A stretch of 64,000 nt of DNA, taken from NCBI GenBank assembly GCA_017409825.1, contig JAFQRZ010000023.1, forward strand, positions 1-64,000. The letters run 5' to 3'. The first letter of the stretch is position 1; every line of letters starts with the position of its first letter. The notes beneath the pieces were generated by a model, which searched no databases, had not been told where the DNA came from, and was given only the letters and a program-made list of their open reading frames with translations. Both the position numbers and the translations under genes were made by a program. Positions 43,532-56,215 of the stretch are shown here, in pieces. Origin of the DNA: Agathobacter sp. (GTDB lineage Bacteria; Bacillota; Clostridia; Lachnospirales; Lachnospiraceae).

Positions 43532-43560
43532 CAGGGTGTAAATTTACACCCTGTCTTTTA
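43532..43560 (+). terminator. Rho-independent terminator
   Basis: CAGGGTGTAAA (43532-43542) pairs with TTTACACCCTG (43543-43553), an 11-bp palindrome, followed by TCTTTTA. Placed directly after the ugpC-like gene. Confidence 0.8.
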
Positions 43561-43594
43561 TATAGAATAAGACTTGGGAAGCGGGAGATGGATT

Positions 43595-44707
43595 ATGCTG
43601 TCAGCACAAAAGTTATTGAATACATTACATGAAATCAAAGAAATATCTCAGTTGGAACTGGCACTTTTTCAGCCTAATGCAAAAGTGGTAGTGGAAACCA
43701 AAGCTCTAGGGGACGAGATGGAGCAGGTGGTAGCACAGTTCCTGGAATCAGAAGTTTCGGAAAAATGTTATCAGGATTATCAATTATACAAAATTCATAT
43801 TGAGAATGAGACGGAATATGTGCTGGTAACTTACGGAAACGTGGAGAATGGTTTTGTCATTGGTAAGATGGCAGCAAGCCAGATTCGTACCCTTATCTTG
43901 AGTAAATCGGAAGAATTTGACCGCAATGTGTTTATTCAGAACGTATTGTTAGGAAATATGCTTACGATAGATATGTTTAGTAAGGCTAAGAAACTTCACA
44001 TAGAAGCAAAGCCAAGAGTAACATTTGTGATTGATACAGGGAATAAAAGCACAGATTTGGTTATGGAACTGGTAAAGAACCTGTCCAATTTAAAGGCCGG
44101 TGATTTTGTTACAACCGTAGATGAACATAGTGTTGTATTGGTAAAGGATATTTCTAGCTTTGAATCCTATATTCCGAATAATAATGTGGAACTAGAAGAA
44201 GAATTAGAGGGAATTGCCATGAGCCTTGTGGATAGTCTTCACATGGAAGCGATGGTAAAGGTTCGTGTAGGCTATGGTAATGTCGCGATGCAGATACAGG
44301 ATATTGCACAGTCCTTCCAGGAAGCAAAGATGGCACTTCAGGTAGGGAAGGTATTCTATGCAGAAAAGGATACCATTTCCTATGGAAAGCTCGGTATTGG
44401 TCGGTTGATTTATCAGCTTCCAATGAGTCTTTGTAATATGTTTATTAAAGAAGTATTTGGGGACAAAATTCCAGATGTTTTGGAAGATGAAGAAGCGATG
44501 TCGACTATAAGCAAATTCTTTGAAAATAACTTAAATATTTCAGAAACAGCAAGACAATTATATGTACATAGAAATACATTGGTATATAGATTAGAACGCA
44601 TCGAAAAGGAAATCGGGTTAGATATCCGCAAATTCGATGATGCGATGACCTTCCGCATTGCGGTCATGGTATTGGCACATGTGAAGGACACAGATAATAG
44701 TAAGTAG
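43595..44707 (+). CDS. PucR/CdaR-family regulator
   Basis: This 370-residue regulator has a GGDEF-like central region (about 150-290) and the PucR C-terminal helix-turn-helix: LNISETARQLYVHRNTLVYRLERIEKEIGLDIR. CdaR-type proteins respond to sugar acids or related metabolites. It follows the sugar-ABC ATPase, a recurrent pairing in Lachnospiraceae as I recall. The ATG at 43595 has GGGAG upstream. Confidence 0.87.
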   Translation: MLSAQKLLNTLHEIKEISQLELALFQPNAKVVVETKALGDEMEQVVAQFLESEVSEKCYQDYQLYKIHIENETEYVLVTYGNVENGFVIGKMAASQIRTLILSKSEEFDRNVFIQNVLLGNMLTIDMFSKAKKLHIEAKPRVTFVIDTGNKSTDLVMELVKNLSNLKAGDFVTTVDEHSVVLVKDISSFESYIPNNNVELEEELEGIAMSLVDSLHMEAMVKVRVGYGNVAMQIQDIAQSFQEAKMALQVGKVFYAEKDTISYGKLGIGRLIYQLPMSLCNMFIKEVFGDKIPDVLEDEEAMSTISKFFENNLNISETARQLYVHRNTLVYRLERIEKEIGLDIRKFDDAMTFRIAVMVLAHVKDTDNSK

Positions 44708-44718
44708 AGGGAGATAGT

Positions 44719-46641
44719 ATGGCAAAGAAAACAACCTACGACGAAAGTAGTATTTCCATATTGGAGGGATTGGAAGCGGTTCGTAAGCGTCCAGGTATGT
44801 ATATTGGTTCGGTGTCTCGTAAGGGATTGAACCACCTGATTTACGAAATCGTAGACAACTCTGTAGACGAACACCTGGCAGGGGAATGTGATACCATTTG
44901 GGTTACCTTGGAAAAGGATGGCTCTTGTACCGTGGAGGATAATGGTCGTGGTATTCCAGTCGGTATGCACGCAAAAGGTGTATCTGCGGCTCGTATTGTA
45001 TTTTCTACCTTACATGCGGGTGGTAAATTCGACGATTCTGTATACAAAACCAGTGGTGGTCTTCATGGTGTTGGTTCATCCGTAGTAAACGCACTTTCTA
45101 CTTATATGGACGTAGAAATTAGCAGAGAAGGATACGTTCATCATGACCGTTATGAACGTGGAAATCCAACTGTTAAATTAGAAGATGGACTTCTTCCAAA
45201 AATTGCTAAAACGAAGAAAACTGGTACCAAAATCAATTTCTTACCAGACCCTGAAATTTTTGAAAAGACTTATTTCAAGGAAGAAGATGTTAAGAGCCGT
45301 ATGCATGAAACGGCATACTTAAATCCAAATCTTACGATTATTTACGAAGATCGTCGTAAAGATGAAATCGAGCATATCGAATATCATGAGCCAGATGGAA
45401 TCATCGGTTTTGTAAAGGATTTGAATAAAAATATTGAGACTCTTCACGATGTTATTTATTTTAAAGGTGAAAGTGATGGAATTACGGTAGAAGCTGCGAT
45501 TCAGTATACCAACGAATTCCATGAAAATATCCTTGGTTTTTGTAACAATATTTACAATGCTGAGGGGGGGACCCACATCACAGGCTACAAGACTGCGATG
45601 ACGACGATTATTAATGCGTATGCACGTGAGCTTGGTATTTTAAAGGAAAAGGATATTAACTTTACTGGTGCGGATGTGCGTAATGGTATGACAGCGGTTG
45701 TATCGATTAAACATCCAGACCCACGTTTTGAAGGGCAGACTAAGACGAAATTGGACAACCCTGATGCATCCCGTGTAACTTCAAAGATTACCGGTGATGA
45801 GATGCAGTTGTTCTTTGACAAAAACTTAGATACGTTAAAGGCAGTGATTTCTTGTGCAGAAAAAGCCGCAAAGATTCGTAAGACGGAGGAGAAAGCGAAA
45901 ACCAATATGCTGACCAAGCAGAAATTCTCCTTTGATTCTAACGGTAAGCTGGCGAACTGTGAAAGCAGAGATGCATCTAAATGCGAAATCTTCATCGTGG
46001 AAGGGGATTCCGCTGGAGGCTCTGCGAAGATGGCACGTAATCGTATGTATCAGGCGATTATGCCAATCCGTGGTAAGATTCTGAACGTAGAAAAAGCCAG
46101 CATTGATAAAGTTCTTGCCAATGCAGAAATCAAAACGATGATTAATGCATTTGGTTGCGGATTTTCGGAAGGATATGGTAATGACTTTGACATTACCAAG
46201 CTTCGTTATGACAAGATTATTATTATGGCCGATGCGGACGTTGACGGTGCACATATTTCCACATTGCTGTTGACCTTGTTCTATCGTTTTATGCCAGAAC
46301 TGATTTTTGAAGGTCATGTATATGTGGCTATGCCGCCACTTTACAAGGTGATTCCAAGCAAAGGGGAAGAGGAATATCTTTACGATGATGCGGCATTGGA
46401 AAAATACAGACGTACGCATACAGGACATTTTACCCTACAGCGTTACAAAGGTCTTGGTGAAATGGATGCGGACCAGCTTTGGGAGACAACTCTTAATCCA
46501 GAGACACGTATGATGCGTCGCGTCGAAATCGAGGATGGTCGTATGGCATCGGATGTGACGGCTATGCTTATGGGTACGGATGTACCACCACGTAGAGCAT
46601 TCATTCATGAACATGCGCATGATGCGGACCTCGACGTATAG
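44719..46641 (+). CDS. parE: Type II topoisomerase subunit B (topo IV ParE-like)
   Basis: This 640-residue protein has a GHKL ATPase domain (VDNSVDEHLAGECD, NGRGIPVGMH, GGLHGVGSSVVNALS), a transducer domain and the TOPRIM motif VEGDSAGGSAK with DADVDGAHI. Whether it is GyrB or ParE cannot be settled by eye. The adjoining A subunit lacks a recognisable GyrA box, and no dnaN-recF genes are nearby, so topoisomerase IV is preferred. The start has AGAGGGAGA upstream. Confidence 0.85.
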   Translation: MAKKTTYDESSISILEGLEAVRKRPGMYIGSVSRKGLNHLIYEIVDNSVDEHLAGECDTIWVTLEKDGSCTVEDNGRGIPVGMHAKGVSAARIVFSTLHAGGKFDDSVYKTSGGLHGVGSSVVNALSTYMDVEISREGYVHHDRYERGNPTVKLEDGLLPKIAKTKKTGTKINFLPDPEIFEKTYFKEEDVKSRMHETAYLNPNLTIIYEDRRKDEIEHIEYHEPDGIIGFVKDLNKNIETLHDVIYFKGESDGITVEAAIQYTNEFHENILGFCNNIYNAEGGTHITGYKTAMTTIINAYARELGILKEKDINFTGADVRNGMTAVVSIKHPDPRFEGQTKTKLDNPDASRVTSKITGDEMQLFFDKNLDTLKAVISCAEKAAKIRKTEEKAKTNMLTKQKFSFDSNGKLANCESRDASKCEIFIVEGDSAGGSAKMARNRMYQAIMPIRGKILNVEKASIDKVLANAEIKTMINAFGCGFSEGYGNDFDITKLRYDKIIIMADADVDGAHISTLLLTLFYRFMPELIFEGHVYVAMPPLYKVIPSKGEEEYLYDDAALEKYRRTHTGHFTLQRYKGLGEMDADQLWETTLNPETRMMRRVEIEDGRMASDVTAMLMGTDVPPRRAFIHEHAHDADLDV

Positions 46642-46702
46642 TGTATTTGGCTGGAAAAACAGTATAATGCGAGCAAATTTTGCATAAATTAGGAGAAAAA
46701 AC

Positions 46703-48937
46703 ATGCAAGAAAATAACATTATTCGCACCGAGTATTCGGAGCTGATGCAAAAATCATATATCGACTATGCCATGAGCGTAATCATTGCCCGTGCACTTCC
46801 AGACGTACGTGATGGTTTAAAGCCAGTACAGAGACGCGTGCTTTATGATATGTCAGAATTAGGTGTAAAATACGACAAACCACACCGTAAGAGTGCGCGT
46901 ATTGTCGGTGATACCATGGGTAAATACCATCCACACGGGGACTCATCCATTTACGAAGCATTGGTTGTTATGGCACAGGATTTTAAGAAGGGACTGCCAC
47001 TCATCGATGGACATGGTAACTTCGGTTCTATCGAAGGGGATGGAGCTGCGGCAATGCGTTATACCGAAGCACGTCTTCAGAAGGTGACGCAGGAAGCGTA
47101 CCTTGCCGATTTGGACAAGGATGTCGTAGATTTTGGTCCAAACTTTGATGAAACAGAAAAGGAACCATTGGTTCTCCCTGTAAAAGTGCCAAACCTCTTA
47201 ATCAATGGGGCGGAAGGTATTGCAGTAGGTATGGCGACCAGCATTCCTCCACACAATTTTGGTGAGGTAATTGATGGTGTCATTGCTTATATGAAAAATC
47301 CTGATATTACCACAGAAGAATTGATGCAGTACATTCAGGGACCAGATTTCCCAACTGGTGGTGTGATTGCCAATAAAGATGATTTGTTATCTATTTACGA
47401 AACTGGTATGGGTAAAATTAAGGTTCGTGGTAAAGTGGAATACGAAAAAGTGAAAGGTGGCAAAGAACGCCTTGTTATCACCGAGATTCCATACACCATG
47501 ATTGGTGCTAACATCGGTAAATTCCTTTTGGATGTAGCGGCGTTGGTAGAAACCAAGAAAACCAGCGATATCGTAGATATTACAAACCAGTCATCCAAGG
47601 AAGGTATCCGTATCGTACTGGATTTGAAGAAAGGTGCCAATGTAGAAGCATTGGAAAATCTTTTATATAAAAAGACGAAGTTAGAAGATACATTTGGCGT
47701 AAATATGCTGGCAGTTGCAGATGGCAGACCAGAGACGATGGGACTTATCCCAATTATTCGTCATCATGTAAACTTTCAGTATGAAATTGCGACTAGAAAA
47801 TATAAGACATTATTGGCGAAAGAATTGGACAAGAAGGAAATTCAGGAAGGTCTTATTGAAGCTTGCAATGTCATCGATTTGATTATCGAAATCCTTCGTG
47901 GATGTACGAACCGTAAAGAGGCAGAAAAATGTCTTACCACAGGTGACACATCTAATATTAAGTTTAAGTCGAAAGCATCTGAAAGAAACGCGAAACAGCT
48001 TCGTTTTACCGAACGCCAGGCAAATGCAATCTTAGAAATGCGTTTGTATAAATTGATTGGTCTGGAAATTGAAGCTTTGATGAAGGAACACAATGAAACG
48101 TTAGAGAAAATCGCTCTTTACGAGGACTTGCTTTCCCATCGTTCTTCTATGGCGAAGATGATTATAAAGGAGCTTACTGCATTCAAGAAGGAATATGGCA
48201 GACCTCGTAGAACCGTAGTAGATAATCTTGCAGAAGCAGTGGTAGAAGAGAAACCAATCGAAGAAAAGGATGTGGTATTCCTGATGGATCGTTTTGGTTA
48301 TGCAAAGACGATCGATGTTTCTATTTACGAACGAAACAAGGAAACTGCGGAAGCTGAGAATAAATATGTATTTATTTGTAAAAATACCGACAAGATTTGT
48401 ATTTTCACGAATACAGGTCAGCTTCATTTGATTAAAGTGTTAGATTTACCAGCAGGACGTTTGAAAGATAAGGGGACACCTATTGATAACTTAAGTAATT
48501 ATGATAGTAAGAACGAAAACTACATTTATGTAGCAAGTCTTCAGTCTGTGGCCTCTAGCAAGGTAGTATTTGGAACCAAGCAGTCGATGATTAAGCTGGT
48601 AGATGGAAATGAATTTGTCGTAGCCAAGAAAACAACAGCCGCAACGAAACTGGCAGATGGAGACGAAGTTCTTGTGGTACGTGCATTGAAGGGAAATGAG
48701 ACGATGGTAATGCGTTCTGGAAAAGAAGTTTTCCTTCGTATTGAATGTGCGACGATTCCAGAAAAGAAAAAATCTGCGGTTGGTGTACGTGGTATGAAGC
48801 TGGATAAGAATGATGAATTAAAAAATATCTATGTTTTAGCGGATGGCGAAAACGAAATGGTAGAAGTAAAAGGCAAAGAATTTGCTTTAAATCGACTTCA
48901 TATTGGAAACAGAGATACTAAAGGGGTTAAGAAGTAA
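46703..48937 (+). CDS. parC: Type II topoisomerase subunit A (topo IV ParC-like)
   Basis: This 744-residue protein has the breakage-reunion domain with active-site Tyr in [10 protein letters not shown] (about residue 120), and the quinolone region [22 protein letters not shown], wild type at the Ser and Glu positions linked to resistance. The C-terminal beta-pinwheel is present but shows no QRRGGKG-type GyrA box, favouring ParC. It starts after TAGGAGAAAA, 61 bp behind the B subunit. Confidence 0.88.
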   Translation: MQENNIIRTEYSELMQKSYIDYAMSVIIARALPDVRDGLKPVQRRVLYDMSELGVKYDKPHRKSARIVGDTMGKYHPHGDSSIYEALVVMAQDFKKGLPLIDGHGNFGSIEGDGAAAMRYTEARLQKVTQEAYLADLDKDVVDFGPNFDETEKEPLVLPVKVPNLLINGAEGIAVGMATSIPPHNFGEVIDGVIAYMKNPDITTEELMQYIQGPDFPTGGVIANKDDLLSIYETGMGKIKVRGKVEYEKVKGGKERLVITEIPYTMIGANIGKFLLDVAALVETKKTSDIVDITNQSSKEGIRIVLDLKKGANVEALENLLYKKTKLEDTFGVNMLAVADGRPETMGLIPIIRHHVNFQYEIATRKYKTLLAKELDKKEIQEGLIEACNVIDLIIEILRGCTNRKEAEKCLTTGDTSNIKFKSKASERNAKQLRFTERQANAILEMRLYKLIGLEIEALMKEHNETLEKIALYEDLLSHRSSMAKMIIKELTAFKKEYGRPRRTVVDNLAEAVVEEKPIEEKDVVFLMDRFGYAKTIDVSIYERNKETAEAENKYVFICKNTDKICIFTNTGQLHLIKVLDLPAGRLKDKGTPIDNLSNYDSKNENYIYVASLQSVASSKVVFGTKQSMIKLVDGNEFVVAKKTTAATKLADGDEVLVVRALKGNETMVMRSGKEVFLRIECATIPEKKKSAVGVRGMKLDKNDELKNIYVLADGENEMVEVKGKEFALNRLHIGNRDTKGVKK

Positions 48938-50236
48938 GTGAGAACATATTGGCAGTTTAAAAGTGTAGCAGACGCATTTGAATTTCTTGAGAGTAGAAAT
49001 AAATATGGAAGCAAACCAGGTCTTAAGAGAATGAGATATTTGATGGGACGCTTGGGGTATCCACAGGATCGCACCTTTACGATTCATATCGCTGGAACCA
49101 ATGGAAAGGGTTCTTTGGGGGCATACTTAGAGAGTATTTTCCACCAAGCGAGGATGTATGCCTTCCACTTTTCGTCGCCTGCGGTCTTTGACGAAAGGGA
49201 TAAATGGAGACGCTGGGGTGACCAGATATCCGATTATTATTTTATCGAATGTGCTTCTCAGGTATATGCTGCCACATATTCATTGGACAGAATGTATATC
49301 CATCCGACGCGTTTTGAAGTAGAAGCAGCGATGGCAATCTATGGCTCTACCATTATGGGAACAGAGGTGCTTATTTTAGAAGCTGGTATGGGCGGTCTCA
49401 ATGATGCGACCAATATTATTAAATGGCCAAAGATTTGCGCATTTACCAATATTAGTTATGATCACATGCAGTTTTTAGGGGAGAGCTTGACGGAAATCGC
49501 TACGGAAAAAGCGGGAATCATCAAACCGGGAGCGAAGGTGTTTTCGGCAGAGCAGGACCCAGAGGTAAAAGCGGTATTAGATGAAAAAGTAATATATGGT
49601 GATGTTATCTATGTCGATAATAGTGCGATTGAATTGATTTCGCAGAAGCCAGGGGAATTGAAGTTTAAATATAAAGGCATGGAATATGAAACTTCTATGT
49701 CTGGTTTGTATCAGATGAAGAATGCAGCACTTGCAATTGAGATTGCACGTGATATGAAATTCTCAGAAGAAATTATAGCTGCAGGAATCAAAGCGGCACA
49801 ATGGGATGGTCGTTTTCAGGTGCTTTCCAAGGAACCATATTTTATTATTGATGGTGCGCACAATGTGGATGCAGTGAAAGAATTGGCAGGCACAATTGAA
49901 AATTGTTTTACAAATCAGCCGATTGACTTTATAATAGGTGTACTAAAGGATAAAGAACATGAAAAAATGATGGAAATCATGGCACCACGGGCAAGCCGTA
50001 TTTATACTATTACACCTCCAAATGACAGGGGTATGGATGGACAGGAGCTTGCAGAGGAAATCAGGCAGTGGCACAATGATGTTGTGTATTGTGAATCGAT
50101 TGAGGAAGCAGTTACAATGGCGATGGATCGTGGTAGAGAAACAGGAAATGCTACCTTGGCATTCGGTTCCTTATCTTATTTAGGCGAAACAAAGAAATGT
50201 CATGATAACTATTTGAAAAAGCAGGAAATACTATGA
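48938..50236 (+). CDS. folC: Folylpolyglutamate synthase
   Basis: This 432-residue enzyme adds glutamates to folates. The P-loop is AGTNGKGS (about residue 50), followed by [17 protein letters not shown] and the C-terminal [15 protein letters not shown]. The GTG start directly follows the topoisomerase stop. It begins the folate cluster and its stop overlaps folE by 4 bp. Confidence 0.94.
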   Translation: MRTYWQFKSVADAFEFLESRNKYGSKPGLKRMRYLMGRLGYPQDRTFTIHIAGTNGKGSLGAYLESIFHQARMYAFHFSSPAVFDERDKWRRWGDQISDYYFIECASQVYAATYSLDRMYIHPTRFEVEAAMAIYGSTIMGTEVLILEAGMGGLNDATNIIKWPKICAFTNISYDHMQFLGESLTEIATEKAGIIKPGAKVFSAEQDPEVKAVLDEKVIYGDVIYVDNSAIELISQKPGELKFKYKGMEYETSMSGLYQMKNAALAIEIARDMKFSEEIIAAGIKAAQWDGRFQVLSKEPYFIIDGAHNVDAVKELAGTIENCFTNQPIDFIIGVLKDKEHEKMMEIMAPRASRIYTITPPNDRGMDGQELAEEIRQWHNDVVYCESIEEAVTMAMDRGRETGNATLAFGSLSYLGETKKCHDNYLKKQEIL

Positions 50237-50787
50237 TTGATGTAAAAAAAGTGCAAGAAGGCGTGCGAATGATATTAGAGGGGATTGGCGAAGACGCAAA
50301 CCGTGAGGGGCTTCGCGAAACACCAGAACGTATCGCACGTATGTATGAAGAAATTTTCGCAGGCATGGATATGGATTGCGAAGATATATTGTCTAAAACA
50401 TTTACAGTGGATAATGATGAGATGGTCATTGTGAAGGATATCACCTTTTATTCGACCTGCGAGCATCATTTTATGCCATTTTATGGAAAGGCACATGTGG
50501 CATATATTCCGAATGGAAAAGTAGTCGGACTTAGCAAGCTGGCTCGTGCGGTAGAGGTTTATGCGAAACGACCTCAGATTCAAGAGCAGTTGACAGGACA
50601 GGTGGCGGATGCTTTGATGGAGCATCTTGCTCCAAAGGGAGTGATTGTCATGATGGAGGCGGAGCACATGTGTATGACGATGCGTGGTGTGAAAAAGCCA
50701 GGCAGCAAGACAGTTACTTTTGCGATGCGTGGGGCTTTTGAAGAGGATGAAAGCCTTGTGAATCGCTTCCTAATGATGTGTAAATAG
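50233..50787 (+). CDS. folE: GTP cyclohydrolase I
   Basis: This 184-residue enzyme makes dihydroneopterin triphosphate from GTP, the first step of folate synthesis. The zinc-site Cys and His residues are seen in [20 protein letters not shown] and in [18 protein letters not shown]. It overlaps folC (ATGA) and precedes folP. Confidence 0.97.
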   Translation: MIDVKKVQEGVRMILEGIGEDANREGLRETPERIARMYEEIFAGMDMDCEDILSKTFTVDNDEMVIVKDITFYSTCEHHFMPFYGKAHVAYIPNGKVVGLSKLARAVEVYAKRPQIQEQLTGQVADALMEHLAPKGVIVMMEAEHMCMTMRGVKKPGSKTVTFAMRGAFEEDESLVNRFLMMCK

Positions 50788-50803
50788 GAGTAAGAAAATA
50801 AGC

Positions 50804-51613
50804 ATGAGAATTGGAACACATGAGTTTAATGTAACAGAAAATACTTATATTATGGGTATTTTGAATGTGACTCCAGATTCTTTTTCAGATGGTGGCAAGT
50901 ATCATGGAGTCGATGTTGCGCTAAAACGAGCGGAACAGATGATGCATGAGGGTGCTGCCATTCTTGATATCGGGGGAGAATCCACCAGACCTGGATTTAT
51001 ACCTGTTTCAGAGGAAGAAGAGATGGAACGCATCTTGCCCGTAGTGGAAGCTGTCAAACAGCGGTTGGATATTCCGATATCTGTGGATACCTACAAAAGT
51101 ATTGTGGCAGAAGCTGCGATACAAGTGGGAGCAGATTTAATCAACGATATTTGGGGATTGAAGGCGGATGCTTGTATGGCAGAGCTTATTGCAAAGAAGG
51201 ATGTTGCTTGTTGTCTAATGCATAACCGTTCCAATACAGATTACGTCAATTTTATGGACGATGTCATAGTGGATTTAAAAGAATGTCTTGTAATTGCGGA
51301 TGGAGCTGGAATTCCTCGAGATAAAATTATGCTAGACCCGGGCGTAGGCTTTGCTAAAAGTTATGAGCAGAATTTAGAAGTACTACGAAATCTAGGTGAG
51401 ATAAAGACCTTAGGTTATCCCGTATTGTTAGGGGCATCCCGAAAGTCGGTGATTGGTCTTACCTTAGACTTACCAAGCGAGGAACGTTTGGAAGGGACTA
51501 TAGTAACCACAGTGGCTGCAGTCCAGCAGGGCTGTGGCTTTGTGAGAGTTCATGATGTAAAAGAAAATTATCGTGCGATTCAAATGGCACAGGCAATTTA
51601 TAGAAGAGGATAG
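50804..51613 (+). CDS. folP: Dihydropteroate synthase
   Basis: This 269-residue enzyme joins para-aminobenzoate to pterin and is the sulfonamide target. Conserved blocks are MGILNVTPDSFSDGG, ILDIGGESTRPG, PISVDTYKS and LLGASRKS. It lies 16 bp after folE with ATAGGAG. Confidence 0.97.
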   Translation: MRIGTHEFNVTENTYIMGILNVTPDSFSDGGKYHGVDVALKRAEQMMHEGAAILDIGGESTRPGFIPVSEEEEMERILPVVEAVKQRLDIPISVDTYKSIVAEAAIQVGADLINDIWGLKADACMAELIAKKDVACCLMHNRSNTDYVNFMDDVIVDLKECLVIADGAGIPRDKIMLDPGVGFAKSYEQNLEVLRNLGEIKTLGYPVLLGASRKSVIGLTLDLPSEERLEGTIVTTVAAVQQGCGFVRVHDVKENYRAIQMAQAIYRRG

Positions 51614-51618
51614 GATAC

Positions 51619-52485
51619 ATGAGAAGAACCAATGATTTTATCAAAGTAACGAATATGAAAGTATTCGCTTATCATGGGGTATTAGAGGAAGAAAAGAAAA
51701 ATGGTCAGGACTTTTATCTCAATGCCAAGGTATATGTGGATATGAGAAAAGCAGGACTTACCGACCAGTTAGAGGATACGATTAATTATGATTCCGTGTG
51801 TATTTTCCTAGCAGAAGTATTTGCAGAAAAGCAGTTTGATACTATCGAGGCGGCTGCAGAATACACCTTGCAGGAAATTATCGTAAACTTTCCGACCATT
51901 GAGGCGATGGAATTGGAAGTGCGCAAACCACATGCGCCGCTTACGTATGTGCCAGAAGATATTTCGGTGACGATTTATCGCGAATGGCATACGGTGTATT
52001 TGTCATTTGGTTCTAATATGGGCAATCCAACTGGACATATCAATGAAGCTATTACGATGTTAAAGGATCCTTATGCAATTCGTAATGTGAGACTATCTGA
52101 TTTGTTTGTTACGAAGCCTTATGGACCGGTGGAGCAAAACGATTTTGTCAATGGTTGTTTGGAGATGGAAACCTATATGGATCCAGAAGAATTGGTTACG
52201 TATATTCACGAAATCGAGGATTACTTTGAGCGTGACAGAAGTGTTCACTGGGGTCCAAGACCAATCGATATGGATATCGTATTTTTCGATGATTATATAT
52301 ATAATAGCAAGACACTTACGATTCCACATGCGGATATGGAGAACCGAATGTTTGTGTTAGAGCCATTGTCACAGCTTTGCCCAGGTCGTAGACATCCAGT
52401 ATGGGGCAAGACGGTAGCACAGATGAAAAAAGAACTGTTAGCTGCGGGTAAAGAGGAAGATATCCTTAGAAAACTGGAAGGATAG
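51619..52485 (+). CDS. folK: Bifunctional FolB-FolK
   Basis: This 288-residue protein fuses dihydroneopterin aldolase (residues 1-120; KVFAYHGVLEEEKKNGQDFYLN, EAAAEYTLQ) to hydroxymethyl-dihydropterin pyrophosphokinase (residues 125-288; YLSFGSNMGNPTGHINEAI, SVHWGPRPIDMDIVFFDD, IPHADMENRMFVLEPL). It covers the two steps between FolE product and FolP. Such fusions are common in Firmicutes. Confidence 0.96.
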   Translation: MRRTNDFIKVTNMKVFAYHGVLEEEKKNGQDFYLNAKVYVDMRKAGLTDQLEDTINYDSVCIFLAEVFAEKQFDTIEAAAEYTLQEIIVNFPTIEAMELEVRKPHAPLTYVPEDISVTIYREWHTVYLSFGSNMGNPTGHINEAITMLKDPYAIRNVRLSDLFVTKPYGPVEQNDFVNGCLEMETYMDPEELVTYIHEIEDYFERDRSVHWGPRPIDMDIVFFDDYIYNSKTLTIPHADMENRMFVLEPLSQLCPGRRHPVWGKTVAQMKKELLAAGKEEDILRKLEG

Positions 52486-52498
52486 AAAGGAACAGAAC

Positions 52499-53287
52499 TT
52501 GAAAAAGGAATTGAATTTAGCGAACCGGATTTGGGAAATTGCATATCCAGTGCTTATGTACTATGTGGCGATTACCATTGGTATGTTTATTGCCCAGTTG
52601 GTTTTGGGAACAGGAATTGAAAACTATATGATTTGTAAGATTATCGGTAGTATTGTGGCGATTCCTGTGGTATATATGGACTACAAAAAAGATTTGATGA
52701 TGACTGGAAAGTATAGGGTGAAATGTCCAATCACAGCACAGCAGGTAAAACAGATGTTGGCAGTTATTGGAATTACAATCTGTCTTTCCGTAGCACTCAA
52801 CAATATTATATCGATGTCACCACTTGTTGCGCTGTCGGAAGAATATCAGAATGCCAATGATGCTTTTTATGGAAGTACGATTGGCTGGGAGTTATTGGGC
52901 TCTGCACTGATTACACCACTTCTGGAAGAGCTTCTGCACCGAGGAGTTGTGTATGGAAGACTTCGAAGAAGAATGGATATGTGGCCGGCGGTAGTGATTT
53001 CAGCACTTGTTTTTGCAGTGTTGCATTTTAATATCGTACAGTTTATTTATGCATTTTTATTAGGGGTTGTATTTGCTTTGTTTGTAGAAAAGACAGGTAA
53101 GCTTACTCCAGCCGTAATTGCGCATGTGGTAGCCAATGGAATTGCAGTTATACGCACAGAAACGGGATTTTTGCAGGAAATGGTAGATGGAAGTGTATCG
53201 GCATGGCTGATTTCGGTAGGTGTTTGTTTTATTGGAGTTAGCGGGCTTATTGTGTTTGTTGGAAATAAGAAGAAAGAGGAAGCATAA
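52499..53287 (+). CDS. CPBP-family intramembrane metalloprotease
   Basis: This 262-residue membrane protein has about seven segments and the CPBP/CAAX-protease motifs: LLEELLHRGVVYGRLRR (EExxxR), VLHFN and the C-terminal HVVANGIAV. The family is linked to prenyl-protein or bacteriocin-related processing; the substrate here is unknown. The start appears to be TTG at 52499 with GAAAGGAAC upstream. Confidence 0.88.
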   Translation: MKKELNLANRIWEIAYPVLMYYVAITIGMFIAQLVLGTGIENYMICKIIGSIVAIPVVYMDYKKDLMMTGKYRVKCPITAQQVKQMLAVIGITICLSVALNNIISMSPLVALSEEYQNANDAFYGSTIGWELLGSALITPLLEELLHRGVVYGRLRRRMDMWPAVVISALVFAVLHFNIVQFIYAFLLGVVFALFVEKTGKLTPAVIAHVVANGIAVIRTETGFLQEMVDGSVSAWLISVGVCFIGVSGLIVFVGNKKKEEA

Positions 53288-54075
53288 TGACGAAGTATGT
53301 CTTTTTTGACATTGATGGAACACTTTGGGATGAAAAAATGATTGTTCCAGAAAGTACGAAGGTGGCTATTAAAAAACTACAGGAAAATGGGCACAAAGCC
53401 TTTGTTTGTACTGGACGTGCCATGGGAAATGTCAATGATCCACAATTTGATGAAATCGGATTTGATGGATTTATTGCATCCTGCGGCAATCATGTAGAGA
53501 TGGATGGGAACATTCTTTATGAGAACAATATGTCTTATGAAGAGGTAAAAGCCGTTTATGATGTGAGTCGAGAAGCAAATATGCCGATTATATATGAGGG
53601 AACCTTCTATCAATGGCTGGATCGAGAAGGCTTTGAAGGGGATGCCTATATTGACTATATCGTGGAAAATCTAAAAGATAGGGCGATATTTTTGGATGAA
53701 TGTGATTTGAGGGATATCGTTGCGAATAAGTTTTCTGCGTTAGCGAATGAAAATACAGATTACGAGACCGTAGAAGAGACATTGGCACATCTGTTTGATT
53801 TTATGGACCATGGAGATGGAATTATAGAGGCTGTACCAAAGGGAACATCCAAGGCGACAGGAATCGCATGGCTGTGTGAGCACCTAGGAATTGCGATAGA
53901 AGATACCTATGCAATCGGCGACAGTATCAATGATTTGGAAATGCTTTCGTTTGTGGGGCACAGTATCGCGATGGGAAATGCCAGTCAGGTGGCAAAGGAT
54001 GTAGCAGAATATGTGACAACGCATATCCATGAAGATGGAATCAAACATGCATTAGAGTACTATGGATTGATATAA
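53287..54075 (+). CDS. HAD-superfamily phosphatase (Cof type)
   Basis: This 262-residue enzyme has motif I FFDIDGTLWDE, motif II VCTGR, and motif III/IV AIGDSINDLEML, typical Cof-type HAD phosphatases acting on sugar phosphates or cofactors. The substrate is unknown. Its ATG overlaps the CPBP stop by one base. Confidence 0.92.
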   Translation: MTKYVFFDIDGTLWDEKMIVPESTKVAIKKLQENGHKAFVCTGRAMGNVNDPQFDEIGFDGFIASCGNHVEMDGNILYENNMSYEEVKAVYDVSREANMPIIYEGTFYQWLDREGFEGDAYIDYIVENLKDRAIFLDECDLRDIVANKFSALANENTDYETVEETLAHLFDFMDHGDGIIEAVPKGTSKATGIAWLCEHLGIAIEDTYAIGDSINDLEMLSFVGHSIAMGNASQVAKDVAEYVTTHIHEDGIKHALEYYGLI

Positions 54076-54142
54076 ACATATGAGTTTACAAAGATTTAAG
54101 AAATCTGCGAAGCCTTGATTTTGCTGGGTTTGCAGAAAATTA

Positions 54143-54169
54143 TTAGCACTCCGATAAAAAGAGTGCTAA
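54143..54169. promoter_or_regulatory. CIRCE element (HrcA operator)
   Basis: TTAGCACTC-N9-GAGTGCTAA is a perfect CIRCE, the binding site of the heat-shock repressor HrcA. It lies just upstream of the groESL promoter. Confidence 0.97.
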
Positions 54170-54176
54170 TTTGATG

Positions 54177-54205
54177 TTGACTTTTATTTTTCTTAGTAAT
54201 ATTAT
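54177..54205 (+). promoter_or_regulatory. groESL promoter
   Basis: TTGACT (54177-54182), 17 bp, TATTAT (54200-54205), directly after the CIRCE element. Confidence 0.8.
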
Positions 54206-54268
54206 CTTATCTAGAGAATATTTATAGAAAAGGGGACGCAAGTCTTTTCATATGAAGGAGGAAATGAA

Positions 54269-54556
54269 ATGAAATTATCACCATTAACAGACCGTGTTGT
54301 TTTGAAACAGTTAGAAGCAGAAGAAACTACCAAGTCTGGTATTATTTTAACTGCATCTGCACAGGAAAAACCACAGGAAGCAGAAGTAATCGCTGTAGGT
54401 CCTGGCGGTATCGTAGATGGCAAAGAAGTTGTTATGCAGGTTAGTGTAGGACAGAAGGTTATCTATTCCAAATATGCTGGAACAGAAGTAAAATTAGAAG
54501 GTCAGGAATACATCATCGTTCGTCAGAATGATATCCTTGCTATCGTAGAAGATTAA
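54269..54556 (+). CDS. groES: Co-chaperonin GroES
   Basis: This 95-residue protein is the lid of the GroEL chamber: MKLSPLTDRVVLKQLEAEETTKSGIILT, the mobile loop, and YSKYAGTEVKLEGQEYIIV. GAAGGAGGAAA precedes the ATG. It is under HrcA/CIRCE control with groEL 27 bp downstream. Confidence 0.98.
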   Translation: MKLSPLTDRVVLKQLEAEETTKSGIILTASAQEKPQEAEVIAVGPGGIVDGKEVVMQVSVGQKVIYSKYAGTEVKLEGQEYIIVRQNDILAIVED

Positions 54557-54580
54557 TAATTTTGAAATAGGAGATTTTGA

Positions 54581-56203
<1,623 letters not shown>

Positions 56204-56215
56204 ATCTAACTGTCT

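Noticed and set aside
44719..48937. Labelling the topoisomerase pair as GyrB/GyrA
   Set aside because: No GyrA box was recognised and the dnaA-dnaN-recF context is missing. Topoisomerase IV is preferred but not proven.
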